A stretch of 15,034 bases of DNA from Methanosarcinaceae archaeon UBA470 (GTDB lineage Archaea > Halobacteriota > Methanosarcinia > Methanosarcinales > Methanosarcinaceae), in NCBI GenBank assembly GCA_002508425.1, contig DAKU01000038.1, positions 1-15,034 on the forward strand, in the 5' to 3' direction. Made by a program: the position numbers and the translations under genes. Below the pieces are notes generated by a model. That model was not told the origin of the DNA. It saw only the letters and a program-made list of their open reading frames with translations, and did no database searches. Position 1 is the first letter of the stretch. The number at the start of each line of letters is the position of its first letter. Of this stretch, positions 1 to 7,786 are shown piece by piece.

Positions 1-411
1 GTGGTATTTCTGCTTGCTGCTACGAGGTTTGTCAGGTATGGTCATTTCGATGTAACCGAGTTCCATAAGGTTCTTGGTCTGTTTCTTAAGCTCTCCTGAT
101 ATGGTCCTGTGACCTAATCCAGAAGCAAGTGCAGCCATTCCTGCATCGCTTTCCATAAGAAGATCAAGTACTTTGGCTGCAAGTTGTGATTCTAGTTCCG
201 ACTCCGGCCGTGACTTGGACCGCAGTTTTTCATAATCTGTGACTGAGTCGCTTGTTTCAAGCTCAATAGATTCTGCCAGATAGACAATGAACCTCACCCT
301 CATTCCAATTTCAATGATCTCTGGTTGGGGAAGTCCAAGCTCTTCAGCATCCTTCAGAATACGACGAAAACCACTGCCCCACTGTTCTATTAGATCAAAC
401 TCCCTGATTAT
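1..411 (-). pseudogene. C-terminal fragment of Schlafen/AlbA_2-type (COG2865) ATP-binding regulator
   Basis: On the minus strand an open frame begins right after an in-frame TAA (412-414) and runs off the left edge. Its first residues read EFDLIEQWGSGFRRIL, followed by a short segment ending in GLPQPEI and then RFIVYLAE. This matches the IEQWGSG(I)RRI block in the C-terminal ATPase-like part (HATPase_c_4) of COG2865 proteins, which normally follow an N-terminal AlbA_2 domain. The last part (about residues 80-135) looks like a winged helix, with segments such as LLMESDAGMAALASGLGHR and LMELGYIEM. There is no start codon near the frame opening and the roughly 300 N-terminal residues expected for the family are absent, so this is a 5'-truncated remnant. 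The 3' end is outside the window. The family assignment is from remembered motifs. Confidence 0.7.
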
Positions 412-536
412 TTATTTAAACTTGGTCATATGATCTCGATAGTCGAACCGTTTACTTTAGAAGAACAATGAATGTATGAAATTTGACCATACCAATGACA
501 CATAACGAAAGCTTGAAAAGATAATCTATTCCTTAT

Positions 537-1958
537 TCATCCCCGACTGAGATAACCTTCCAACGTCAGCAGCAAAACATTTTCTTTTTCCGCTATCTCA
601 TGCATCCTTTTCGTGAAACCGGATCTGCTGATAAGGGCAAAATGCTCGTTCCTCTCCAGGAACCATTTTACATGAGCTGCTTTCTCCTTAAGGCTGAAGT
701 AAACATCAGCATCTGTTTTCTGTTTCTGCCATTTGCATTCACAGAAAAGGATGTTCTTTGAATCCTGATCCAGAGCGACTATGTCTATTTCATAGTCATT
801 TTTCCCTTTTGGCATATTAGGGATCTTACCCCACTGCCTGCCTATAGATCTGAACCTGAAGGGAAGCTTATCCTGCAAGTTGAGGGATATGAGCATTTCT
901 TTCCCCACCTGCTCAAAAGTCTCTCCTAGATAGCGGTCATAGCTCTTATCAAGGTCTTCTATAACAGATGATGCATCACCTGCCTCAATGGAATCCCTGT
1001 GGACCAGTACATACCGGAACCAGAAGCGTAAGAAAGGATCATCTATTGAATAAATGGTCTTACGGGTAGACAACTTCTCTGCCACTGGATGTTCTTTTCT
1101 CACGAATCCAAGCTTCATGAGCGTATCAAGATAATAAGACAGATCCTTGGTTTCCAAAAATGCTCCTGCAGCAATTTCTCCTGCCCTGGTTGCACCTTTG
1201 GAAATGGAATAGAGGATATTCATGTAGGTAGCAGGCTCTCTTAGTTCCTCACGAAGAAGAAAATCACCTTCAGCATAGAGCACAGCTTCTTTTGAGAATA
1301 TTGCATGCTCCACATTCTCGTAAAAGTTTTTATCCGGATCAAAGAACCTGAGATAAAAAGGAATACCTCCAGTTGCTCCATATATCCGCATAAGCTCGTC
1401 TGCTTCAAAGCCCGGGAAAAAACCCTGCATATGCTGTAAAAGCAGAGGCATGACTTGCATCTGGCCCGTTCTCCTGCCATACAACGGGCTGGAATGAGCA
1501 AGTGTAGTTTTTTCCATCATGGAAATAGAAGAACCACAGAGTATCAGATGGAAAGACCCGCCTTTTAAAATTTCATCAACTATAAGCTGGAATACAGACG
1601 GTATGGATTCATCTACCTGTGCCAGATAAGAAAACTCATCTATTACTATGACAAGCTTTTGTTCAGTTTTCCACTGCTTTCGGATGTATTCGAACACATC
1701 ATCAAAAGTGTCAGCAGCAGGCTCAACATTATCGAACAGGTTTGAAGCTCTTTTCCTGAACCTGAGAGCATTGGACTGCGTACCCCTCATATCCGCCAAG
1801 AAATAAATATGTGGCTTGTCCTGTACGAAATGCTGAATCAGTTCTGTCTTTCCAACCCGCCTGCGACCATAGATCACCGTGAAAGAGAAATTTCCTGAAC
1901 TGTATTCCTTGTTCAAATATTCAAGCTCTTGAGTTCGGTTAATGAAATTACGGAACAT
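537..1958 (-). CDS. Archaeal AAA ATPase with C-terminal DUF234 nuclease-like domain
   Basis: The 473-residue protein opens with the family's typical F-x-NR-x-x-EL element (residues 5-12). A P-loop, GRRRVGKTE, lies at about 31-39, a Walker B LVIVIDEF at about 101-108, and a likely sensor motif LILCGSS at about 138-144, giving the PF01637 archaeal ATPase fold. The C-terminal part (about 310-473) fits DUF234 and carries a PD-(D/E)xK-like core, EIDIVA followed by FCECKW, so a nuclease-type fold is likely. Catalysis is unproven and the cellular role of these proteins is unknown. They are often found in multicopy, mobile-looking contexts in archaea. The gene is monocistronic and complete. No Shine-Dalgarno precedes the ATG, and a TATA-like box sits about 27 nt upstream, so the transcript may be leaderless. 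A truncated relative lies divergently at 2142-2345. Confidence 0.88.
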   Translation of the reverse strand: MFRNFINRTQELEYLNKEYSSGNFSFTVIYGRRRVGKTELIQHFVQDKPHIYFLADMRGTQSNALRFRKRASNLFDNVEPAADTFDDVFEYIRKQWKTEQKLVIVIDEFSYLAQVDESIPSVFQLIVDEILKGGSFHLILCGSSISMMEKTTLAHSSPLYGRRTGQMQVMPLLLQHMQGFFPGFEADELMRIYGATGGIPFYLRFFDPDKNFYENVEHAIFSKEAVLYAEGDFLLREELREPATYMNILYSISKGATRAGEIAAGAFLETKDLSYYLDTLMKLGFVRKEHPVAEKLSTRKTIYSIDDPFLRFWFRYVLVHRDSIEAGDASSVIEDLDKSYDRYLGETFEQVGKEMLISLNLQDKLPFRFRSIGRQWGKIPNMPKGKNDYEIDIVALDQDSKNILFCECKWQKQKTDADVYFSLKEKAAHVKWFLERNEHFALISRSGFTKRMHEIAEKENVLLLTLEGYLSRG

Positions 1959-1981
1959 ATTAATTATGATTTAGTTTAGTA

Positions 1982-1990
1982 TTATTTATA
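1982..1990 (-). promoter_or_regulatory. TATA box of the DUF234 ATPase gene
   Basis: On the minus strand this reads TATAAATAA. It is centred about 27 bases before the ATG at 1958, so the predicted start of transcription falls at or within a few bases of the start codon. This agrees with the absence of a Shine-Dalgarno sequence. Judged by eye only. Confidence 0.5.
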
Positions 1991-2141
1991 GGTTCTGGAA
2001 ATTCAAGGAAAATCACAAGATCTGATCTGAAACCACATGTCTCGCTGGAATTCATTCAGGACCGGCTCGATCTTATGCTTCTTTTTCTCAGAGTCCACAG
2101 GGATCCAGCAAGTGATTATAGATATAATGATTACAAAAATA

Positions 2142-2345
2142 ATGATTATACAATTCTACAACCGGGAAAAAGAACTGGCACTCATGCGACTGGTTAAAGA
2201 GAGTACTCCCTCCTTTTTAGTGATTACAGGAAAGAGAAGAGTAGGGAAGACCGAATTCATCAAGCAGTTCATTAAAGACCAGAGGTCACTTTATCTTTTT
2301 GTTGACAGCAATAAGAGCATTGATATCCTCTATGAAGCTGCTTAA
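2142..2345 (+). pseudogene. N-terminal stub of a second DUF234-family archaeal ATPase
   Basis: The 67-residue frame starts MIIQFYNREKELALM, which aligns with the start of the intact ATPase on the other strand (M-x-x-x-F-x-NR-x-x-EL). It then carries a P-loop, GKRRVGKTEF, and a following strand, SLYLFVDSNKS, before stopping at 2345. A functional family member is about 470 residues long, so the Walker B half and the whole DUF234 domain are missing. I chose the ATG at 2142 from this alignment. The in-frame ATG at 2127 and an earlier one at 2037 are possible but would add non-family residues. A TATA-like stretch at about 2116-2127 lies 15-26 bases upstream of the start. The stub is divergent from its intact relative, with about 180 bases between the two starts. 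It is a decayed or recombined paralogue and probably not functional. Confidence 0.75.
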
Positions 2346-2502
2346 CTCCTTGAACGAAGCAGCTAAAAAGCACAATGCAACACAAGAAGAATATCTAAAA
2401 GCAAGGGAGATGATCTTACTTGCAGCAGTCCTGCAAAACAAGGCCGCTTTTAATATGCTTGCCGACTATGTCTATACTGAGATAAACAAAGGAGCTAACT
2501 AA
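2332..2502 (+). CDS. Unrecognised 56-codon frame, possibly a 3' gene remnant
   Basis: From the ATG at 2332 the frame encodes a short helical, Ala/Leu-rich peptide (for example EYLKAREMILLAAVLQ and FNMLADYVYTEI). It has clean amphipathic periodicity and no low-complexity bias, which suggests it is or was coding. It overlaps the end of the ATPase stub in another frame. No Shine-Dalgarno is visible before the ATG, and the open frame extends upstream to an in-frame ATG at 2299. I do not recognise the family. It could be a small protein of its own or the 3' end of a larger gene joined to the ATPase stub by a deletion. Confidence 0.35.
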   Translation: MKLLNSLNEAAKKHNATQEEYLKAREMILLAAVLQNKAAFNMLADYVYTEINKGAN

Positions 2503-2710
2503 TGACTCCTTAATAATAGAAGAACTCAAGATCATTTTACTAATTGACTAGTTCTCTTATCTTTCATAAATTTATGTCTCACAACTTGCAGTTTCATTAT
2601 ATCTATACTTTGGATTTCTCATTTACTAAACTTTTGATCCTGTGAAAATGGTCATGGAATATGTATTCATCATATTATAGCAGCAAATACATATATGTGT
2701 TTATATATTT

Positions 2711-2724
2711 TATAAATATATAAA
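2711..2724 (+). promoter_or_regulatory. Promoter (TATA) region of the chemotaxis receptor gene
   Basis: An unbroken A/T tract, including TATAAATATATAAA, lies 42-55 bases before the ATG at 2766. A transcript starting about 25 bases downstream would carry a leader of roughly 20 bases. Several overlapping TATA-like registers make the exact box uncertain. Confidence 0.45.
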
Positions 2725-2765
2725 TTGTGTGAACGCTTGTGCTAGATAATTGACTGCAAAAAATA

Positions 2766-4835
2766 ATGAAAAAAGTGAGTGCAATGGATTTTAAAAATAT
2801 ACCTATCAGTCGCAAGATTATTGCAATGGCATTAATCTTGACCATATTGCCTGCAACTATTGTAGGGTTTTATGCATATGAAAAAACATCAAGTGCTATT
2901 CAGGCACAACTAAACGAAAGACTGAATGAACAAGTCAAAATGGAAAAAGAGTATATTAGCGCTGTTTTTTCTGTAGGTGAAGAAAATCTTGAATCTAATA
3001 TGGGTGTAGCTACTAGTACTTTCTATTTACTCGGTGACCCTAAAGTATCTGATGGCAAACTGATGTTTGGGAATTATATTGTCAATGACAATTATAACAT
3101 TGTTGACGAAATTAAAAAAGAAACTGAAGGAGAAGTGACAGTTTTTCAGGTTAATGGTGATACAGCTACTCGTATATCTACAACAGTAGTTGACTCAAAT
3201 GGAAACCGTCTTGTGGGAACTAGTGTATCCGATACAGTTTATGATACGGTTGTACAAAACAGACAAACATATGAAGGAAGAGCTGATGTACTTGGTGAGA
3301 CCTATTTAGGTACCTACGAACCAATAGCGGATGCTTCCGGGAATGTTATAGGCATCCTATTTGCCGGTCTTCCAGAAGAGCACTATCGCCTCATTATTAA
3401 AGAACAAATGAACGAGATTCAATTTGGTGAGACTGGGTATATGTATGTATTGGATTCCACAGGAAAACTGATAATCCACCCCACCAAAGAAGGTGAAACA
3501 CCTGCTATGGAAGATTTTGCAAAAGAAATGATTGCAAACAAAGAAGGAGAAATCGTATACAACTGGCAGGGTAGAGACAAAATGATGAGTTATGCTTACT
3601 ATGAACCTGCCGATTGGATAATTGCATCCGGTACATATATAGATGAGTTCGAAGCTCCTGTTGTTGCCATCCGCAATGGTATTATCGGCGTTGTTGCCGT
3701 GTTCATTATTCTAGGTTCTGCTTTTGCATTGCTAATTAATAGATCCATAGCTGGCGGAATTAATAGCATGGTTAAGGATTTCAAGCAGATATCATCTGAC
3801 GCTCTTGAAGGAAAGATAGACACTAGGGCAAGTACTGATGTGGGTGTGGATTTTGTCTCTATACCTACAGGACTGAACGAGATCCTAAAATCCCTCACAG
3901 ATGTTATCAGTGTAATCAGTGTCAATGCAAATAGTGTAGCTCAGACTGCAGAAACTATCTCTACTTCAATAGAAGAAATGACGTCATCATCTGAGCAGAT
4001 ATCTCAGTCCGTAAATGAGCTTGCAAATGGTTCACAGACTCAATCTTACAAAACAGAAGAGGTTGCACACGCCATGACTGACATGACAAAAACTGTCCAG
4101 GATGTTGCTTCTAATTCACAGAAAGCCGCAGAGACTGCAGCCCAATCCAATAATATAATTAAGTCTATGGAAGTATCCACTCAAGCTCTTATTACAAAGA
4201 TGGAAGATATTCAAAAGGCTGAAGAAAAAGCAGGCGAGGTGATAAAGGATTTAGATAAGAAGTCCATAGAAATTAGTGAAATAGTAAGCCTGATCACAAG
4301 CATCGCAGATCAAACAAACTTGCTTGCCCTTAACGCCGCTATAGAAGCCGCACGCGCAGGGGAACATGGAAGAGGTTTTGCAGTTGTTGCGGATGAGGTC
4401 CGCAAGCTAGCAGAAGATTCAGGTCACGCTGCCAAACAGATCTCTGGCCTTATTCACGATATGCAGGCCGGCACAAGCAATGCAGTTGAATCCATACACA
4501 AAAGCTCAGAAGAAGTTATGAATGGTTCTTCAGCACTCAATGAAGCCATAAAAAGCATGCAGAGTGTAGTGGAAGCAGGGAATAATATTGCCCTAATGGT
4601 CCAAGAGATTGCGGCTGCTGCAGAAGAGCAGTCAGCATCTATAGAAGAGATCACTTCTTCTGTGGAAGAAGTAGCATCTATTTCCCAGGAAGCAGCTGCT
4701 GGAACACAGGAAGCTTCAGCTGGAGTAGAACAGCAAAATGCAGCCATTCAAGAACTGGCAAAAAATGCACAGGAACTGACTGACATGGCTTCAAGCATGC
4801 AGGAGCTGGTGGCAAAGTACATTAGAAACAAATGA
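2766..4835 (+). CDS. Methyl-accepting chemotaxis protein with double Cache sensor domain
   Basis: The 689-residue receptor has a first membrane segment at about 18-36 and an extracellular ligand-binding region at about 37-300. That region resembles Cache_3-Cache_2: its membrane-distal module holds the DSNGNRLVGTSVSD and GTYEPIADASGNVIG elements, and its proximal module holds FGETGYMYVLDSTGKLI. A second membrane segment (about 302-324) and a weak HAMP-like linker (about 325-385) follow. The cytoplasmic coiled coil then carries the highly conserved CheA/CheW-contact tip at about 506-548, including IADQTNLLALNAAIEAARAG and VADEVRKLAEDS. Gln/Glu-rich helices around 400-430 and 620-665 are candidate methylation regions. 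No che genes are adjacent, so it must work with a chemotaxis cluster elsewhere. The ligand is probably a small organic molecule, by family inference. An in-frame ATG at residue 7 is an alternative start, and neither start has a good Shine-Dalgarno. Confidence 0.93.
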   Translation: MKKVSAMDFKNIPISRKIIAMALILTILPATIVGFYAYEKTSSAIQAQLNERLNEQVKMEKEYISAVFSVGEENLESNMGVATSTFYLLGDPKVSDGKLMFGNYIVNDNYNIVDEIKKETEGEVTVFQVNGDTATRISTTVVDSNGNRLVGTSVSDTVYDTVVQNRQTYEGRADVLGETYLGTYEPIADASGNVIGILFAGLPEEHYRLIIKEQMNEIQFGETGYMYVLDSTGKLIIHPTKEGETPAMEDFAKEMIANKEGEIVYNWQGRDKMMSYAYYEPADWIIASGTYIDEFEAPVVAIRNGIIGVVAVFIILGSAFALLINRSIAGGINSMVKDFKQISSDALEGKIDTRASTDVGVDFVSIPTGLNEILKSLTDVISVISVNANSVAQTAETISTSIEEMTSSSEQISQSVNELANGSQTQSYKTEEVAHAMTDMTKTVQDVASNSQKAAETAAQSNNIIKSMEVSTQALITKMEDIQKAEEKAGEVIKDLDKKSIEISEIVSLITSIADQTNLLALNAAIEAARAGEHGRGFAVVADEVRKLAEDSGHAAKQISGLIHDMQAGTSNAVESIHKSSEEVMNGSSALNEAIKSMQSVVEAGNNIALMVQEIAAAAEEQSASIEEITSSVEEVASISQEAAAGTQEASAGVEQQNAAIQELAKNAQELTDMASSMQELVAKYIRNK

Positions 4836-4854
4836 GCATAAAATAATTTAAGGT

Positions 4855-4882
4855 TCATCCGGGCGACGAAACTCCCGGATGA
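4855..4882 (+). terminator. Hairpin after the chemotaxis receptor gene
   Basis: A perfect 9-bp stem, TCATCCGGG with CCCGGATGA, is separated by a 10-base loop and starts 19 bases past the stop codon. T-rich sequence (TTCTATTTT) follows about 15 bases later rather than immediately. It is a transcription terminator or a 3'-end-stabilising hairpin. Confidence 0.6.
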
Positions 4883-4986
4883 GACATATTTATCTCGTTC
4901 TATTTTACCTGCTCAAAGTTCTATAATATTTCTTCTTGGTTGAATAAGAAATAGAAATATTTTTGTATTATTTACCATTGCAAAAT

Positions 4987-5553
4987 TTATATCCACCCTG
5001 CTAATCTCCTCCTAATCTCCCCTTGCTCGTCCTCAGTGAATGGCAGGCCTTGGTAATGCTGCATAGATGTTAAACTGTCGTGTCCCTGGCGTAAACATAC
5101 CACATGCAAAGGTACTCCTGCAGAGATCATCCAGCTCTCTATGCTTTTCCGGGTACTTTTTGCACTTATCCCTATGGAGTTGAGGCCTGATTTCTCAGAC
5201 CACCTCTCAAGGTTCTGGTTCCAGGCTTGCAAAGATGGAGGCTTGGGGTTAGCATGGAAGTAACTTAACACACTTTCTAGCTGTGCAGGTATTGGATGAA
5301 CATACCTCTCTAGCTGTTTCCTTTTGACCTTCTTTTGTGCTTCCTCTGGTAAGTGTATGCACTTACGTGAAGTCATCCACCATTCAGGATGATCATAGAA
5401 CCGTTGGACCTCTACATATCTCATTCCGGACCACAGGCACACATCATATATAGTTTGCAGGTAATTCTTGGAAATAGATGATCTTAGTATATCGCTCTCA
5501 AATGGTCCCAAGACTCGAGTTCCATTGACTAAGATAGGCTCTTTTTGTAACAT
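4987..5553 (-). CDS. Catalytic-domain-only tyrosine recombinase
   Basis: The 188-residue protein lacks the N-terminal SAM-like DNA-binding domain of Xer/phage integrases and consists of the catalytic part alone. Visible active-site elements are Arg45 in WSGMRYVEV (box I), Arg135 in SAKSTRKS with Lys132 where the usual His of HxxR stands (box II), His158 in RQGHDS, and the putative nucleophile Tyr167 in SMQHY. A basic stretch, KKVKRKQ (74-80), may supply the beta-hairpin lysine. Short integrase-like proteins of this type occur in archaeal mobile DNA, but the substrate is unknown. The gene is alone on the minus strand. Its start codon abuts a palindrome at 5553-5573, and a second copy sits 84 bases further upstream, suggesting self-regulation or recombination sites. 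No Shine-Dalgarno is evident. Confidence 0.8.
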   Translation of the reverse strand: MLQKEPILVNGTRVLGPFESDILRSSISKNYLQTIYDVCLWSGMRYVEVQRFYDHPEWWMTSRKCIHLPEEAQKKVKRKQLERYVHPIPAQLESVLSYFHANPKPPSLQAWNQNLERWSEKSGLNSIGISAKSTRKSIESWMISAGVPLHVVCLRQGHDSLTSMQHYQGLPFTEDEQGEIRRRLAGWI

Positions 5554-5573
5554 GTTGTTTTAATAAAACAGCA
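5553..5573. repeat. Palindrome 1 at the start of the short recombinase gene
   Basis: TGTTGTTTTA and TAAAACAGCA face each other across a single A. The arms pair at 9 of 10 positions, with the tenth a G-T. The site touches the ATG of the recombinase. A nearly identical element is at 5636-5658. It could be an operator or a recombinase binding site. Confidence 0.65.
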
Positions 5574-5635
5574 AGATATTTAGCTTTTTTAGTCCCAAAT
5601 TCCCGGGAGAACTGCCAGGAAAGAGAAGGAAATGT

Positions 5636-5658
5636 TGTTGTTTTAGGGTAAAACAGCA
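5636..5658. repeat. Palindrome 2 upstream of the short recombinase gene
   Basis: It has the same two 10-base arms as palindrome 1 (TGTTGTTTTA and TAAAACAGCA) but with a GGG spacer instead of A. Identical arms with a different spacer argue for selection on the arms, as expected for protein-binding half-sites. Confidence 0.65.
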
Positions 5659-5776
5659 GGGCAATTTGCATATATCTTTGAGTTTCAATCTATATTCCTA
5701 ACTTCTACACTAGATTAATCGCCCACGACCACAATAAACTTTAAATAGATTAGTCGGAATGTACCTGCAAAATCGG

Positions 5777-5786
5777 TTATAAAATA
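5777..5786 (+). promoter_or_regulatory. TATA box of the DUF1699 gene
   Basis: TTATAAAATA lies 55-64 bases before the ATG at 5841. Transcription would start near 5807, giving a leader of about 30 bases that includes the GAGGT ribosome binding site at 5828-5832. Confidence 0.5.
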
Positions 5787-5840
5787 TTTTACGTGGAAAA
5801 TCTATTTTGTGATCCTTTTGATATATAGAGGTATAAAGAG

Positions 5841-6239
5841 ATGAAAATAAGAATTGTCAGCTCCAAAGAAGAAATTGATGCATTGAGTCCAAATGAAGAG
5901 ATAGTGCACCTTGCATTTAGACCATCTAATACAGACATTTTTTCACTTATAATGAAATGTCCAGGGGTTAAAGCACTCCACATTCCAACCTCTTACAAGA
6001 GAACTATATCCACCTCTGCAACGATGTACCTTAAAATGCAGGGTATTGAACTACTTGAGGGCGATGTGTGGGGTCACCGAAAGGACATCAATGAATACTC
6101 CGAGGTATCCCCAAATGTGTATGATCGCATAAAGCAGTACCGTCTAGATGGAATGCAGGAAGAAGATATCGCTGATAAGATGATAAGAGAGACCCGTCTA
6201 AGTCCAGATTTCATCTCATTCCTTATTAAGAACAACTAA
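5841..6239 (+). CDS. DUF1699 family protein
   Basis: The 132-residue soluble protein matches my memory of DUF1699 (PF08004), a family of unknown function from methanogenic archaea. The start MKIRIVSSKEEI, the central NEEIVHLAFRPSN and the block EGDVWGHRKDINEY are characteristic. The length is normal for the family. The C-terminal part (about 108-130) looks helical and could be a small DNA- or protein-binding motif, but no known domain is evident. Start choice is supported by GAGGT (5828-5832) eight bases before the ATG. The gene stands alone behind its own TATA box and ends in a hairpin with a T-run. It converges with the histidine kinase gene, 37 bases away. No function can be assigned. Confidence 0.85.
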   Translation: MKIRIVSSKEEIDALSPNEEIVHLAFRPSNTDIFSLIMKCPGVKALHIPTSYKRTISTSATMYLKMQGIELLEGDVWGHRKDINEYSEVSPNVYDRIKQYRLDGMQEEDIADKMIRETRLSPDFISFLIKNN

Positions 6240-6245
6240 TTCTGC

Positions 6246-6273
6246 AAGGTAGATCTACTCGATTTACCTTTTT
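6246..6273 (+). terminator. Terminator of the DUF1699 gene
   Basis: AAGGTAGA (6246-6253) pairs with TTTACCTT (6263-6270), with one G-T pair and a 9-base loop. A run of five T ends the structure. It lies between convergent genes. The T-run suits the plus strand; on the minus strand no T-run follows. Confidence 0.65.
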
Positions 6274-6276
6274 CTC

Positions 6277-7758
6277 TTATTGTGCTTTTTTTAGAGTAAG
6301 CCAGAATATACTACCTTTTCCTTCCGGATTGTCAGCTACCCATATACGTTCGTTATGCAGATCTGCAATGCGTTTCACAATGGCAAGTCCAATACCACTG
6401 CCACGAATGTTATCTCTGTGAAGGCGCTTGAAACGCTCAAAGACCACATCTTTATCTTTATCTGGTATACCATCACCTTGATCAATTATTCCAATCTTCC
6501 ACTTTTCATCCAGATCTTCGATAGTAATTTTTATAACAGTGTTAGTATTACTGTATTTAATAGCATTTGATATAAGATTGCTGAATATTCTTTCAATAAT
6601 CGGATTGGCCAGAGCTGGACACGCTCCCTTAAATAGGAAATCAACACTGATCCCTTTATTTTTCATATCCAGTGAGTAATAGTTTGTACAATCTTTTAAC
6701 ATCGGTTCCAGGTCAACTCTGCTTAATTCAATTTTATCAATTGATTCAACTTTTGCAAGATGAGCAGCATCCTCAATAAGCTCGATAAGTTTCAGATTGG
6801 ATTTTTTGATGTTTGTTAGCATATGCTTTTGTTTTTCATCGAGCTCTGTGTCTTCAAGGAATTCTGTAAACGACTTGATAAGGCCTGCAGGATTGATAAG
6901 ATCATGACGCAAAATATCTGTAAAGAGATCTTTTAGATCATTGGAGCGCTTCAATTGATCTGCATATTCCTGTAATTTTATTTCCGCTTTCCTTTTATCG
7001 GTGATGTCTTCTCCTGAGATAACGATTCCGTAAATTTTACCGTTTTCATCGGTCAGTGGGGAATCATACCATTTATACAGTCTCTGTTTTCCAGTAATTG
7101 TAATAATCGTATACTCATGGTATTCGTATGGTTTGATCAATCCTTTCTGGAGGTTATCATAGGTTTCTGTTACATGATCCATGTGGTCATCGGATACAAA
7201 CAGGTCAATCCATGGTCTATTTATAATATTTTTTCTTTTGTACCCGAGAAGTTCAGCACCTTTTTTATTGACATGGACAAGTTTATAGTCTTTATCAAGA
7301 ACTGCAATCAGCACACCAACGTAATCAAGATAGTCATATGCTTTATTAAGATCTCTTAGTAGTGAGTCATGTTGGTCCTTGATCCTCAAAAGAGATTTAA
7401 TCTTCTTTTCAAGTTCGAACTGTCCTACAGGTTTTTTAAGGAAATCATCCGCTCCAACCTCAATTCCCTTGTGATGGTCTTCTTTGGATTTTAATGCTGT
7501 AAGCATTACAACAGGTATAAAATCCATTTTATAATCATGTTTGATTATCTTGCATACTTGAAAACCATTAAGCACCGGCATGATAACGTCAAGTAGTATT
7601 AAATCCGGCTTTTCAGTTTTTACAAGTTCAAGTGCATCATTTCCATTGCTCGCACTAATCACATCATAATCCTCAGAAAGATAATCTGTTATTACGTTCA
7701 CATTTGTTTCTGCATCGTCAACAATGAGAATTTTGTGCTTAGCTGCGGAGGTCATCAT
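6277..7758 (-). CDS. Soluble sensor histidine kinase with N-terminal receiver and PAS domains
   Basis: The 493-residue protein has no membrane segment. A receiver domain (about 8-125) carries Asp14/Asp15, the phospho-acceptor Asp57 in LILLDVIMP, Thr87 and Lys109. A PAS domain (about 140-258) follows, with LDKDYKLVHVNKKGAELLGY and the C-terminal GEDITDKRKAE typical of PAS-PAC junctions. The HisKA region has His285 in ILRHDLINP. The ATPase domain shows the N box (SNLISNAIKYSN, Asn394 region), G1 (DQGDGIP), F (FERFKR) and G2 (GSGIGLAI). A receiver placed first means the kinase is probably an intermediate relay that is itself phosphorylated by another kinase, or an internal phosphate sink. The PAS domain may sense a cytoplasmic signal or redox state. 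No response regulator lies beside it. It is monocistronic, and the TATA spacing suggests a leaderless or nearly leaderless mRNA. Two adjacent ATGs (7758, 7755) are possible starts. Confidence 0.93.
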   Translation of the reverse strand: MMTSAAKHKILIVDDAETNVNVITDYLSEDYDVISASNGNDALELVKTEKPDLILLDVIMPVLNGFQVCKIIKHDYKMDFIPVVMLTALKSKEDHHKGIEVGADDFLKKPVGQFELEKKIKSLLRIKDQHDSLLRDLNKAYDYLDYVGVLIAVLDKDYKLVHVNKKGAELLGYKRKNIINRPWIDLFVSDDHMDHVTETYDNLQKGLIKPYEYHEYTIITITGKQRLYKWYDSPLTDENGKIYGIVISGEDITDKRKAEIKLQEYADQLKRSNDLKDLFTDILRHDLINPAGLIKSFTEFLEDTELDEKQKHMLTNIKKSNLKLIELIEDAAHLAKVESIDKIELSRVDLEPMLKDCTNYYSLDMKNKGISVDFLFKGACPALANPIIERIFSNLISNAIKYSNTNTVIKITIEDLDEKWKIGIIDQGDGIPDKDKDVVFERFKRLHRDNIRGSGIGLAIVKRIADLHNERIWVADNPEGKGSIFWLTLKKAQ

Positions 7759-7777
7759 GGTGATACATATTTTGAAT

Positions 7778-7786
7778 TATATATAC
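7778..7786 (-). promoter_or_regulatory. TATA box of the histidine kinase gene
   Basis: On the minus strand TATATATAA is centred about 25 bases before the ATG at 7758. Transcription is predicted to begin at or next to the start codon, and no Shine-Dalgarno is present. Confidence 0.5.

Noticed and set aside
200..215. Partial match (about 11 of 15) to the tRNA 3' end as a possible second attachment site
   Set aside because: It lies inside the coding sequence of the regulator fragment and the match is no better than expected by chance for a GC-rich 15-mer.
2689..2725. AT-rich palindromes before the chemotaxis gene as a possible operator
   Set aside because: Runs of alternating A/T are self-complementary by composition. 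TATA function explains them adequately.
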